Shown here one piece after another: positions 7,140-15,007 of a stretch of DNA of 64,000 nucleotides. The translations under genes and the position numbers were made by a program. This DNA is from JBAXQQ01 sp037131695 (lineage in GTDB: Bacteria > Armatimonadota > Hebobacteria > CAIYQO01): contig CAZWZF010000017.1 of NCBI GenBank assembly GCA_964638715.1, positions 27,757 to 91,756 of the forward strand, written 5' to 3'. The notes below the pieces were generated by a model. It was not told the DNA's origin and ran no database searches. It saw nothing but the letters and a program-made list of their open reading frames with translations. The stretch's first letter is position 1; each line of letters begins with the position of its first letter.

Positions 7140-8285
7140 CTACTTCAACACCATAACATCTCCGCTAACTACGCAGTCGTCTTCGTCAAATAGATTCAAA
7201 TATGCGGCGGTGGTGAGTGGCGGCAAATCTATTTTTACGGTGCCGTTTTCGGTATCTATTGCGGCTGGGAGTTTGTTATATTTTCTATCCGGCAGGTAGC
7301 CGGTAGCGCGGGTGTAGTTTAATTCGGCGTATTTCACCGGGATGGCGGTGTTGTAGGTCAGCCAGATTTCTTTATCGTTGTATCCGCTATTTAATACTTG
7401 CGGCATCGGTTTGCCGCTGGCAAGATGGCTATCTATGAACTTGTATATTTCTTTTGGTGCCCAGCCTTCTGGGTGGCTGTGGGGTAATTCTACGCGGATG
7501 CTCAGCGTTTTTGGCGATTTCGGCAGGTTGGCGGATGCGGTAAGTGAATCCATGGGATAAGCAAAATCGTTGGAGCCTGATACCCAGCAAATGGGGCATT
7601 TCGCATTTGGCAGATACACCGACGGGTCCCAGAGTTCCAGCCATCTTTTTACATCGTCAGCGGGCAATGATGGAAATGTGTGCGAATTCCAGACAGAGTT
7701 TACCCCCAGAAAACCGCAGCCATATACCGGAACCGCGCAGGCGAGTTTCGTATCAACGCCGGCAAACAGTGAAGTCATATAGCCGCCCCAGGAGATACCG
7801 GTTACACCAATCCTGCTGGAATCAATAGACGGGTGATTTGCCAATAAACCGTGACAGCGTAATGCGGCGGAGATGGCGTGGTATACCCATTGTTCGGTTA
7901 TCGGTTCATTTGTGGTGTTAAAAGATGCGTCCCATCCCGCTGGTCCGCCGTTTGGCTGGCGCGAATGCGGTCCGTCAGCTATATCGCACGGGTATTCCGG
8001 CGCGTCGCCGCACTGGTCAATGGCAATAGCCGCGTATCCGCGGGCATTCCATATCTTCACCCACTCGATAAATGCGCCGCCACCGCCGCCATGCAGCAGT
8101 ATCATCGCCGGGCATTTCTGTCCCGCAGCCAGTTTAGGCAAGCCAAACCACGCGAAAACCTCGGTTTGCTTTCCCTGATACATTTCATTTTTTATATAAA
8201 TTGCATCGACATCAGGATTATCAAATCCATCAGCCTTGCGAAATTCAGGGGTAGAGTTAATAATGTCAAGATTCCAGTTAACCAT
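7140..8285 (-). CDS. Alpha/beta hydrolase, acetyl-xylan-esterase/dienelactone-hydrolase-like
   Basis: The 381-residue protein has an oxyanion-hole HGGGGG (65-70), the nucleophile elbow GISWGG with Ser165, a probable acid in VSGSNDF (Asp240) and a His in ELPHSHPEG (His269 or His271). This is a complete alpha/beta-hydrolase triad. A C-terminal beta-rich domain (about 295-381) follows. No signal peptide is visible, so it appears cytoplasmic. Related planctomycete and Armatimonadota-type proteins are usually annotated as acetyl xylan esterases or peptidases; substrate is inferred only from the carbohydrate-rich neighbourhood. The frame is open to 8432, but ATG 8285 (MVNWNLDII) has an AAGGG site and lies just after the terminator of the upstream gene. 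Confidence 0.7.
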   Translation of the reverse strand: MVNWNLDIINSTPEFRKADGFDNPDVDAIYIKNEMYQGKQTEVFAWFGLPKLAAGQKCPAMILLHGGGGGAFIEWVKIWNARGYAAIAIDQCGDAPEYPCDIADGPHSRQPNGGPAGWDASFNTTNEPITEQWVYHAISAALRCHGLLANHPSIDSSRIGVTGISWGGYMTSLFAGVDTKLACAVPVYGCGFLGVNSVWNSHTFPSLPADDVKRWLELWDPSVYLPNAKCPICWVSGSNDFAYPMDSLTASANLPKSPKTLSIRVELPHSHPEGWAPKEIYKFIDSHLASGKPMPQVLNSGYNDKEIWLTYNTAIPVKYAELNYTRATGYLPDRKYNKLPAAIDTENGTVKIDLPPLTTAAYLNLFDEDDCVVSGDVMVLK

Positions 8286-8307
8286 TTTAGATACCCTTAC
8301 AAAAAAA

Positions 8308-8335
8308 GAGGCTTCCTGTATACAGGAAAGCCCCC
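8308..8335 (-). terminator. Rho-independent terminator of the DUF5679-type gene
   Basis: On the minus strand GGGGCTTTCCTGTA pairs with TACAGGAAGCCTC (one bulge) and is followed by seven T residues. It lies between the DUF5679-type gene and the esterase-like gene. Confidence 0.8.
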
Positions 8336-8355
8336 TTTGCAAATTGCATGAAAGA

Positions 8356-8505
8356 CTATTTCTTGCTGCTGCCGATGGTATACATCTTGGTGCTGCAGTC
8401 TGGGCAGATGCCCTTAGTTGCTGGCTTGCCATTTTTCATTGTAACGGCTTCAGCATCTTTCATTTCTTTTTTTGCTTTGCATTTTACGCAATAAGCTTGT
8501 ACCAT
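8356..8505 (-). CDS. DUF5679-type small zinc-ribbon protein (49 aa)
   Basis: The 49-residue product (MVQAYCVKCKAKKEMKDA, then a NGKPATKG turn, then CPDC) has two CxxC pairs (Cys6/9 and Cys34/37), the arrangement of a rubredoxin-like zinc ribbon. It matches the short DUF5679 proteins I know from many bacterial phyla, which have no established function. The strong GGAGG site 9 bases before ATG 8505 and the intrinsic terminator just after the stop support a real single-gene unit. It is easily missed because of its length. Confidence 0.82.
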   Translation of the reverse strand: MVQAYCVKCKAKKEMKDAEAVTMKNGKPATKGICPDCSTKMYTIGSSKK

Positions 8506-8575
8506 GTCTCTTTCCTCCATTTAGAATTTCGCTTCAAATTCGGTGCCCAGGGAGAGTACCGTTTTTTCTTTCTTG

Positions 8576-8605
8576 AATATAATACATTTACACTCGAATG
8601 TACAA
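8576..8605 (-). promoter_or_regulatory. Possible promoter of the DUF5679-type gene
   Basis: On the minus strand TTGTAC (8600-8605), 18 bases, TATATT (8576-8581). An alternative TATTAT box overlaps with 15-base spacing. Confidence 0.4.
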
Positions 8606-8722
8606 TAGGATTTTTTGTTATTTTTAATCTTTTTTTAACTTTTTTTTAACTTTTTTAAAAAAAACTACCAAAAGAGCTAAAAAACGATACCAGACGATAT
8701 ATTACTTCTATTTAAAAAAAGC

Positions 8723-8728
8723 TATAAT
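8723..8728 (+). promoter_or_regulatory. -10 box before the CobW-family gene
   Basis: A perfect TATAAT lies 22 bases before ATG 8750; the -35 region is poor. Long A and T runs at 8620-8670 upstream could act as an UP-like or bent element. Confidence 0.45.
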
Positions 8729-8749
8729 CACCGCGTTGTGAGGTGAAAT

Positions 8750-9700
8750 ATGATACCAGTTGTGATAGTTTCCGGATTTCTGGGAAGTGGCAAGACAACT
8801 TTTTTACGAAATTTCTTGCCTGTTTGCGGCAAGTATGCCATTAAACCGGCATTAATAATAAATGAAGTGGGCAAAGCAGATGTTGACGGCGAACTTCTGG
8901 ATGACCTGGTTACCGATAGCGTTCGTTTGTTGGGTGGGTGTGTATGCTGCACCCTGCAATCACGGCTATCGCAAACCCTTAATGATGTGGTATCAAATTA
9001 CGACACCAACATGATTATTATTGAATGTAGTGGATTATCCAACCCCATAGATGTGATATCTGCTGTCAGTATGCCGGCGTTAACCGGCAAAGTGGCAACG
9101 GCGCAGGTAATCACCCTGGTCGATAGCAAACGCGCGGTGAAGGTGTTGAAAGTCGCAGAATTAGCAAAAGAACAGGTGCGCGCCGGTAATGTGATAGTAT
9201 TAAATAAAACAGATGAGATAGATGATGTCCAATGGGAAGAAGTATATGAATTGGTTAAAGAGATATCTGTAGATGCCAGAATTTTACGCGCGGAATATGG
9301 TGATATCGGCGCGGAAGAATTTGGGAAGATTGTCAGCGATAAGTCATTTTATAAAGAATGTTCCTGTCATTGCGGTGAAGACCACGACCATCATCACCAC
9401 CACCAGCATCATCATGAACTGCCTGATTCATTTTTCACCGTCGCGGTAGACTTGCCTGATATGACTATTGAACAGATACAGCAAATGATGGAGAAACTGC
9501 CGTTGGATGCCATAAGAGTGAAAGGTTTCGCATTCAATGGCAAGGAATGGTTCCTGCTGCACCGGGTATACGACTCGGTAGATGTGATGCCATACAAAAA
9601 AGAACCATCCTGCGGTGCCGTGCTGATATGCATAGGTCAGCGGCTGCATGGTGACGTGATACGGGATATTGTGGACCAGGCAGTCAATTTTACGAATTAA
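8750..9700 (+). CDS. CobW/COG0523-family GTPase, probable metal chaperone
   Basis: COG0523 GTPases insert or allocate metals (cobalt, zinc) to client enzymes in the cytoplasm. The 316-residue protein has the P-loop GFLGSGKTT (9-17), the family CxCC motif (Cys64, Cys66, Cys67 in GGCVCCTL), the G4 motif NKTD at about 153 and a C-terminal CobW_C domain (about 225-316). Between them is a metal-binding insert, CSCHCGEDHDHHHHHQHHH, at about 204-222. The His run favours zinc or nickel handling over cobalamin synthesis; no cobalamin, urease or nitrile hydratase genes are nearby, so the client is unknown. An AGGTGA-like site precedes the ATG. Confidence 0.85.
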   Translation: MIPVVIVSGFLGSGKTTFLRNFLPVCGKYAIKPALIINEVGKADVDGELLDDLVTDSVRLLGGCVCCTLQSRLSQTLNDVVSNYDTNMIIIECSGLSNPIDVISAVSMPALTGKVATAQVITLVDSKRAVKVLKVAELAKEQVRAGNVIVLNKTDEIDDVQWEEVYELVKEISVDARILRAEYGDIGAEEFGKIVSDKSFYKECSCHCGEDHDHHHHHQHHHELPDSFFTVAVDLPDMTIEQIQQMMEKLPLDAIRVKGFAFNGKEWFLLHRVYDSVDVMPYKKEPSCGAVLICIGQRLHGDVIRDIVDQAVNFTN

Positions 9701-9790
9701 TTACACAGAGATTCACAGAGAAGACGCAGAGAATCACAGAGAATTTTTTATATTCACTCCGTGAATCCCTGTGTCTTCTCTGTGCAACTT
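9701..9790. repeat. ACACAGAG-type long inverted repeat
   Basis: ACACAGAGATTCACAGAGAAGACGC... is answered by CCCTGTGTCTTCTCTGTGCAA, forming a long imperfect hairpin directly after the CobW-family stop. Related copies lie at 20978-21062 and 54291-54383. Confidence 0.75.
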
Positions 9791-9871
9791 GTAATAAAAT
9801 ATTAATTTTCCAAACAAACTTCATATCGCAGTGTCGAAATGTGTGGTTTATTTATCCATCGGAGGCGTTTA

Positions 9872-12800
9872 ATGCGCTGGTATTTCGGCAAACTTGTCTT
9901 TGCTTTTTTAATATGCTTTTTTACTTCGGTTAATGCTGCTGATAAGTTTATCAGCGACGAACTTGATACCCAGTTATACAATATTACTGTATCTGCAACT
10001 GATTCGGGAGTCTCTGATAAGTCGCCATTACAACTTGCATTGGAGTCAGGTGTCGGCAAACGTGAAATCATTGTTGCCTTGCAAAAGAAATATTTGAGTA
10101 TAAGTACCAGCAATAATGGCAGGGAAAATGAAGTTGGGAAGATCAATATTTATTATATTCATGGCAAACCGGTAGAGTTCACTGTTTTACGCCGTGATGA
10201 CTGGCTGGGTATTTTATATAATGATGCGATAATATGGCATGGCAGCGTTCCTCATTTGCAAGGCGGCAATGCTGAGTGGCGCAAGCAAACAGGCTGGACT
10301 GTAAATTCTGTCCGGGTACAGCGGTTGGAGCCGGTAATTTTCAGCGATGATTTTATGCGGACTGCGGATGAAAGCGGACAATGGATAATTAAAAGCGGCG
10401 AGTGGAAACTGCAATCTGCCTGGGATAAAGACCCTAAAGGTAGTTCTAAAAAATTCATCAATCAGGTTTATGCGCAAAATCCATTTGCCTGGGTAGGACA
10501 TGCGGCTGCCGGGTCGGCTATTTGCACCGCTGGTGCGCCATACTGGGAAAATTATACTGCATCTGCTGCTGTGCAGGCGCCTCGTGCCGGGGCAGTTGGC
10601 ATTATTGTGAATATGCAGGACGCGGATAATTATATTCTCACCCGCTGGACGCCTGTTACCGATAACAGTGCGCGCGGAAACAGTATAAGTCTGATTGCTG
10701 TAAATCATGGCAAAGAAATAATGCTCGCGGAAAGCAAAAGCGGTTATCTTCCCGGGCAATGGTATAAGTTATCGGTAGTATCTACCATGACCGGCGTACA
10801 GGTATTAGTGGATGGCAAAGAAAGATTATCAAAAGAAGGCGTTACTCCCTGGCGGGGTGGCGTGGGATTATACACCGAAGGTGATGCCGGCACAATATTT
10901 GATGATGTTACGGTTTATGGGCACTCGGTGAAAACTGACTTGATGAATGAGCATTTTGTTGCAAGAATCGCTAAACGGTTTATTATTGATCATAAAGGAA
11001 TGGCAACTTGGGCAGCACCAGGAAATGATTGGCAGCCTATTGCAAATGCACCCGGCTTTTTTGTACACAGGTTTGATTATTACGGCGACCATTGGATTAC
11101 ATTGTCTGCAAAATTAACTGATGCGGCAGTCGGTCAATTGGTATTGATTCTCAACAGTGACGGTGTTCATACAGATACCGGGTATCGCGCTGTATTAAAA
11201 CGAGATGGTAAATCGATAGCCGTTTCGCTGTATTGCGATGCGCAATTACTGAAAGAAACAAAGACGATTATAAGCGGTGACGACCCGTATTCCATTCGGT
11301 TATGGCATACTGGCAATCTGCTGAAATTAGAAGTTGATGACGATACAATATTAGAAACAAGTGACCAGAAACCATTAGTTGGCTTGCGTCCGGCGTATTC
11401 TGCTTCTGGTTGTTTCACTTTAACCGATGATGTGTTGGCAATAGGGCATAACCTGCTGGATTATTCCTTTGCTGATGCCCCGACAGATTGGCTTACCGAA
11501 GGTACCTGGATGCCGACGACGCGCTGGTCATGTTCTAACCAGTGGTCATTTTTAGGTGGCTGGAGCCGTGGCGATGCCGCAATTTGGCACAAAAAACGGT
11601 TCACCGGTGACCAGTTTCTCGATGCGTATCTTGGCATAAAGATGGAATATCCGCGTGAACGTGATACATATTGGAACCGATTCCGCGATATGGCAGTGAC
11701 TATCTGCGGCGATGGCAAAAATCCACGCTCAGGATATTCCGGCATAGTCGACGCAACTGGTACTGATGATCTACCTACCCAGCGTTCTGTTTTATTGCGA
11801 AACGGCGTTGAGGTTGCCAGCGCAAATATAGTTGTACCCAGATCAAATAACGGCGGCCATACTCACTGGTATCAACTGGAATTGCATAAAACCGGTTCGA
11901 CCATAGAGTTTTGGGTGGATGGCAATAAAGCTGTAACTTATAATGATCCTGCGCCAATAAACAGCGGTGTTCCAGCGGTATGGACCTGTGACAATGGCAT
12001 TTCACTGGCGCGGGTGCGCATCGGTTCTGCATCAATGCCGGTATCGCGCACTGACCAGCAAATAACCATTGACGAACCCTGGTATCCGGCGTGGGGTAAT
12101 GTTGGCAAACCGATGGTTATTGAAGTTAATGGTGTCGCATCTACTGGTGATGCGCCGGTGAAATTGCAGGTAAAAAAGCGCATCGCTCCAGAAAAGACAA
12201 TTGACCCGACTGTAAATGGTATGCAGGTTACCATGACCCCGACCGTTGCTGGTGATTACTGGTACCAGGTAAACGCAACAGATGGAAAGGTGAACTCGCC
12301 AGATTTTAATATTAATCTTCCGGTATACACACCATCTTTGGGACGCAACGACACCGACGCTATGGTGCTGTATCGTTATGATGAAGGCAGCGGCAGCATA
12401 ATTCATGATTATGCCGCAATTGGCACACCTGCCAACCTGACAATTAATAATAAAGATGCGGTGCAGTGGATGCCCGGACAGGGATTGTCTATCCATGGTC
12501 CGGGACGTGTTATGTCCTCCGCAGTGCCTAAATTAATGGAACTCGCGAAGAAAAAGGCTTGTACCATTGAGTGCTGGATTTCTACCGATACCATTTATGC
12601 TCCAACATATTGGCTGGGCGGCATATTGGCATGGGAATTGCCAAATGAACAGCGAAATTTTGCCATTGGCCATATTTTTCGCGATTTGGTCTTTTCTCCC
12701 TGCGGCACAAAGTTTAACCCGCTGGAAAGAAAATCACCGCATTTCAACTACATTCGTACCGGTTTGCAACATATAGCGATAACCTGGGACGGTGTCACCA

Positions 12801-13087
12801 CCCGGGTATATATTAATGGCAGCCTGGTCGGGCAATCCAATGTAGATTGGCAGCCTGATAAATGGTCGCCGGATGCACCATTAATAGCAGGTTCCCTGAA
12901 TTCAGGACAGCCAGATAATGGTGATAATATCGCCAGAAGCATAGGTGTCGCCTTGTATGTCATGCCGCGTCAGGTAGAGATGGAACATGCTTATCTTGGT
13001 ACATTATACCTGACTGCCATCCACAAGAAATGTATGTCTCCAGAAGAAGTGAAGAATAATTATCTGGCGGGACCTTCGGCGAAGTAA
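9872..13087 (+). CDS. Large secreted protein with several concanavalin-like (LamG-like) domains
   Basis: The 1071-residue protein starts at ATG 9872 (GGAGG 6 bases upstream; an upstream in-frame ATG at 9839 lacks one). A signal peptide (about 1-23, ending SVNA) is followed by repeated beta-sandwich segments with a DGKERLSKEGVTPWRGGVGLYTEG-like pattern. These resemble the jelly-roll domains in DUF1080/3-keto-disaccharide-hydrolase-like proteins. The last about 230 residues are a clear LamG-type domain (CTIECWISTD, then HIAITWDGVTTRVYINGSLVG). No enzymatic motif is evident, so it is probably a surface or secreted glycan-binding protein. It is followed by a bidirectional terminator shared with the convergent SGNH gene. 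Confidence 0.65.
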   Translation: MRWYFGKLVFAFLICFFTSVNAADKFISDELDTQLYNITVSATDSGVSDKSPLQLALESGVGKREIIVALQKKYLSISTSNNGRENEVGKINIYYIHGKPVEFTVLRRDDWLGILYNDAIIWHGSVPHLQGGNAEWRKQTGWTVNSVRVQRLEPVIFSDDFMRTADESGQWIIKSGEWKLQSAWDKDPKGSSKKFINQVYAQNPFAWVGHAAAGSAICTAGAPYWENYTASAAVQAPRAGAVGIIVNMQDADNYILTRWTPVTDNSARGNSISLIAVNHGKEIMLAESKSGYLPGQWYKLSVVSTMTGVQVLVDGKERLSKEGVTPWRGGVGLYTEGDAGTIFDDVTVYGHSVKTDLMNEHFVARIAKRFIIDHKGMATWAAPGNDWQPIANAPGFFVHRFDYYGDHWITLSAKLTDAAVGQLVLILNSDGVHTDTGYRAVLKRDGKSIAVSLYCDAQLLKETKTIISGDDPYSIRLWHTGNLLKLEVDDDTILETSDQKPLVGLRPAYSASGCFTLTDDVLAIGHNLLDYSFADAPTDWLTEGTWMPTTRWSCSNQWSFLGGWSRGDAAIWHKKRFTGDQFLDAYLGIKMEYPRERDTYWNRFRDMAVTICGDGKNPRSGYSGIVDATGTDDLPTQRSVLLRNGVEVASANIVVPRSNNGGHTHWYQLELHKTGSTIEFWVDGNKAVTYNDPAPINSGVPAVWTCDNGISLARVRIGSASMPVSRTDQQITIDEPWYPAWGNVGKPMVIEVNGVASTGDAPVKLQVKKRIAPEKTIDPTVNGMQVTMTPTVAGDYWYQVNATDGKVNSPDFNINLPVYTPSLGRNDTDAMVLYRYDEGSGSIIHDYAAIGTPANLTINNKDAVQWMPGQGLSIHGPGRVMSSAVPKLMELAKKKACTIECWISTDTIYAPTYWLGGILAWELPNEQRNFAIGHIFRDLVFSPCGTKFNPLERKSPHFNYIRTGLQHIAITWDGVTTRVYINGSLVGQSNVDWQPDKWSPDAPLIAGSLNSGQPDNGDNIARSIGVALYVMPRQVEMEHAYLGTLYLTAIHKKCMSPEEVKNNYLAGPSAK

Positions 13088-13113
13088 TTAATAATTACGA
13101 ATTACGGCTTTCA

Positions 13114-13155
13114 GTGACTGACACCGAGTGGCGAAGCCAGGAAGGTGTCTGTCAC
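13114..13155. repeat. GTGACTGACACC hairpin element, copy 1
   Basis: GTGACTGACACC and GGTGTCTGTCAC (11 of 12 complementary) flank GAGTGGCGAAGCCAGGAA. A near-identical copy lies at 26110-26151. Confidence 0.7.
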
Positions 13156-13276
13156 ATCATGTAATCGCAAGGATTTGCCAGAGTCTGTAAATTCGAGAGG
13201 TGGCAAGAGCGTCCCGCTCGGAAAAAGAAAGAGCCGGAAATAAATTTCAGCACTTTGCACCTTCCTGCACAACTAA

Positions 13277-13295
13277 CGTCACCGGGACGGTGACG
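13277..13295. repeat. CGTCACCG hairpin, copy 1
   Basis: CGTCACCG-GGA-CGGTGACG, followed by CCACG. The same unit recurs at 17054-17072. Confidence 0.65.
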
Positions 13296-13308
13296 CCACG
13301 TAATAAAT

Positions 13309-13345
13309 AAAAAATCCGGAAGCAGCAATGCCGTTCCCGGATTTT
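13309..13345. terminator. Bidirectional terminator between convergent genes
   Basis: AAAATCCGG and CCGGATTTT pair around a loop, giving A- and T-rich flanks on both strands. It can end both the LamG-like gene (plus) and the SGNH gene (minus). Confidence 0.75.
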
Positions 13346-13364
13346 CCATATTTATTTTCGCTGT

Positions 13365-14261
13365 TTAGAATGACAGCAATTGTGACAAACCTGGTTTATA
13401 GAAACGGGTTGGGGGAACTTCGAGAAGTTCAGAAACTTTACCTATTGGTCCCATTCCTTTAATCTGGAATGCTCCAATTGGGTCGGTTTTCCCAATGATT
13501 TCATCGGAAACACCGAGAGCGCGAAGAACGCCAATAGCCATCATGGCGTCGCCATACGGATTCATGTGAACACCGTCAGCAGTCAATCTTAAACCAGCAG
13601 GTTTTGTATTCAGCGCATTGATGAACATCGCGTGCAAGTCAATAATTTTGCATTTCTTTTCAGCGGCAATATCTTTCATTGCTGCAACATACATATCAAG
13701 GCGTATATTCCCTTCATTTTTAACATCTTCCTGAATAATTGTCGGAGTTAACAGTACAACCTGAGCACCGGCCGCCTGACCTTTATCGACCATTTTGGCA
13801 ACGTTTGCTTTGTAGGTATCAAGTACAGCCTGCTGATGTGGTGCACCAACTCGGTGCCAAACATCGTTGATGCCAACACTGATAAAGGTGAAAGCCGGCT
13901 TTTCAGCAAGTTTCATATCTTTCTCAAAGCGTGGTTCCATATTTTCGGCTTTTTGACCACTGACACCGGTGTTGATGATAACAGGTTTAAGATCGGGGTA
14001 ATTTGTGTTCAGAACATATTGTGCTAACCGAACATAACCACCCTGTGCGGTAATGCTGTCACCCATGAATGCCAGTTTGTCGCCAGCTTTTACAAGCAGC
14101 TCAACCTTTTCCTGCGGAGCGTTGGCCGCTAAGGTCAGAGCATCAGGTAGAACTTTGGATAAATCAGTACCAATTTTTACTGGTTCTGCACCAAATACGC
14201 ATACTGCCAATGTCATGGCACCGAGTAAAATACTCGTTTTCAACCACTGAAAACTTTTCAT
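13365..14261 (-). CDS. Secreted SGNH/GDSL hydrolase
   Basis: The 298-residue protein has a signal peptide (about 1-25) and the SGNH blocks in order: GDSIT (Ser69), NTGVSGQ (Gly102), GIND (Asn132) and DGVH (Asp229, His232). This is the fold of rhamnogalacturonan acetylesterases and related deacetylases or lipases, so an extracytoplasmic carbohydrate O-esterase is likely; the substrate is inferred from neighbours only. ATG 14261 is chosen over 14297 for its GAGGAG site and the signal peptide that then begins the protein. It lies 73 bases downstream of the collapsed sialate O-acetylesterase gene and may share its transcript. Confidence 0.8.
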   Translation of the reverse strand: MKSFQWLKTSILLGAMTLAVCVFGAEPVKIGTDLSKVLPDALTLAANAPQEKVELLVKAGDKLAFMGDSITAQGGYVRLAQYVLNTNYPDLKPVIINTGVSGQKAENMEPRFEKDMKLAEKPAFTFISVGINDVWHRVGAPHQQAVLDTYKANVAKMVDKGQAAGAQVVLLTPTIIQEDVKNEGNIRLDMYVAAMKDIAAEKKCKIIDLHAMFINALNTKPAGLRLTADGVHMNPYGDAMMAIGVLRALGVSDEIIGKTDPIGAFQIKGMGPIGKVSELLEVPPTRFYKPGLSQLLSF

Positions 14262-14334
14262 GTTAAAACTCCTCGCTATATTTTTATTTATAGACACATT
14301 GCATTCTTGATGGTTTTAATACAAGTGTTTATTT

Positions 14335-14646
14335 TTATTTACCGAAAGTAATTCCCTGCCAGTCATCTGTGCGAAAAGGCAATGCTGGCAAGTTTGCTTT
14401 ATTATACAGGTTGCAAATAGGATTATCGGCCCAGGCATAACGGACAGCAACTGGTTTAACGATTTTATCGTTCCATACCACTATAGTGTCACCGTCAATT
14501 TTTGCATTAGCCCAACCCCATACCGAAACTGCCGTGTCATGCTGCAACACCATATTTTCACTGAAGATAGCAGGCATTCGCACATCAGCAAATGTCGTTA
14601 ATGTTATGATAATTAAAGATAAAACAAAACAAAACCGCATAAACAT
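14335..14646 (-). pseudogene. Collapsed sialate O-acetylesterase: N- and C-terminal ends fused in frame
   Basis: The 103-residue product joins two pieces of a normally about 500-residue sialate/9-O-acetylesterase. Residues about 21-48 (ADVRMPAIFSENMVLQ...VSVWGWAN) are the typical start of the mature enzyme. Residues about 50-103 (IDGDTIVVW..., AVRYAWADNPICNLYNKANL, PFRTDDWQGITFGK) are its typical C-terminus. The whole SGNH/SASA catalytic core is missing, yet signal peptide, ribosome site (AGGAG), frame and stop are intact. This is what I read from family knowledge; the deletion could be real or an assembly collapse. The product cannot be an active esterase. Confidence 0.75.
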
Positions 14647-14702
14647 AATATTTCTCCTGAACTGATATAGCTTATTGATACGATTGTATTTTAGACGTGG
14701 TG

Positions 14703-14841
14703 ATTATGTCAAGGGAGATATGGGATGAATGGGAAGAATGGGAGATATGGGTAATTTTTTCAACAAACCCATTCCTCCTATTCTTCCCATAATTCTCGAA
14801 ATTCTCAATTCTCAATTCTCAATTCTCAATTCTCAATTAAA
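14703..14841. repeat. Purine-strand inverted repeat plus five CTCAATT units
   Basis: ATGGGATGAATGGGAAGAATGGG (about 14722-14745) is mirrored by CCCATTCCTCCTATTCTTCCCAT (about 14768-14790). Then CAATTCT is repeated five times in tandem (about 14805-14838). This fills most of the 361-base gap before the rpsB leader. Confidence 0.6.
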
Positions 14842-14858
14842 ATTCCCCCATCCAACTA

Positions 14859-15003
14859 TTGACTTCCTCATCCGAAATGCGTAAACTTACCAAGTTTGTG
14901 GCTGATACCGCGGTCCCTGCTGCGGAGGCTTGCTTGATGCAGGAAATCTGAGGCTGCGAACGCAAATTAATTATCCTCATAAAATGAGGAATTAAGGGAG
15001 GCC
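14859..15003 (+). promoter_or_regulatory. rpsB promoter and structured leader
   Basis: TTGACT (14859-14864), 17 bases, TAAACT (14882-14887) is a plausible promoter, giving a leader of about 110 bases. The leader contains paired segments (CCGC...GCGG near 14916-14934) and a short hairpin CCTCAT-AAA-ATGAGG (14974-14988) immediately before the GGGAGG ribosome site. This could be an autoregulatory S2 leader; structure is inferred by eye. Confidence 0.4.
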
Positions 15004-15007
15004 TTTA

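Noticed and set aside
14805..14838. Possible CRISPR-like array from CTCAATT units
   Set aside because: Units are 7 bases with no spacers; this is a simple tandem repeat.
14877..14951. 24-codon upstream frame before rpsB (MRKLTKFVADTAV...)
   Set aside because: It has no ribosome site, and its ATG lies upstream of the predicted transcript start near 14894.
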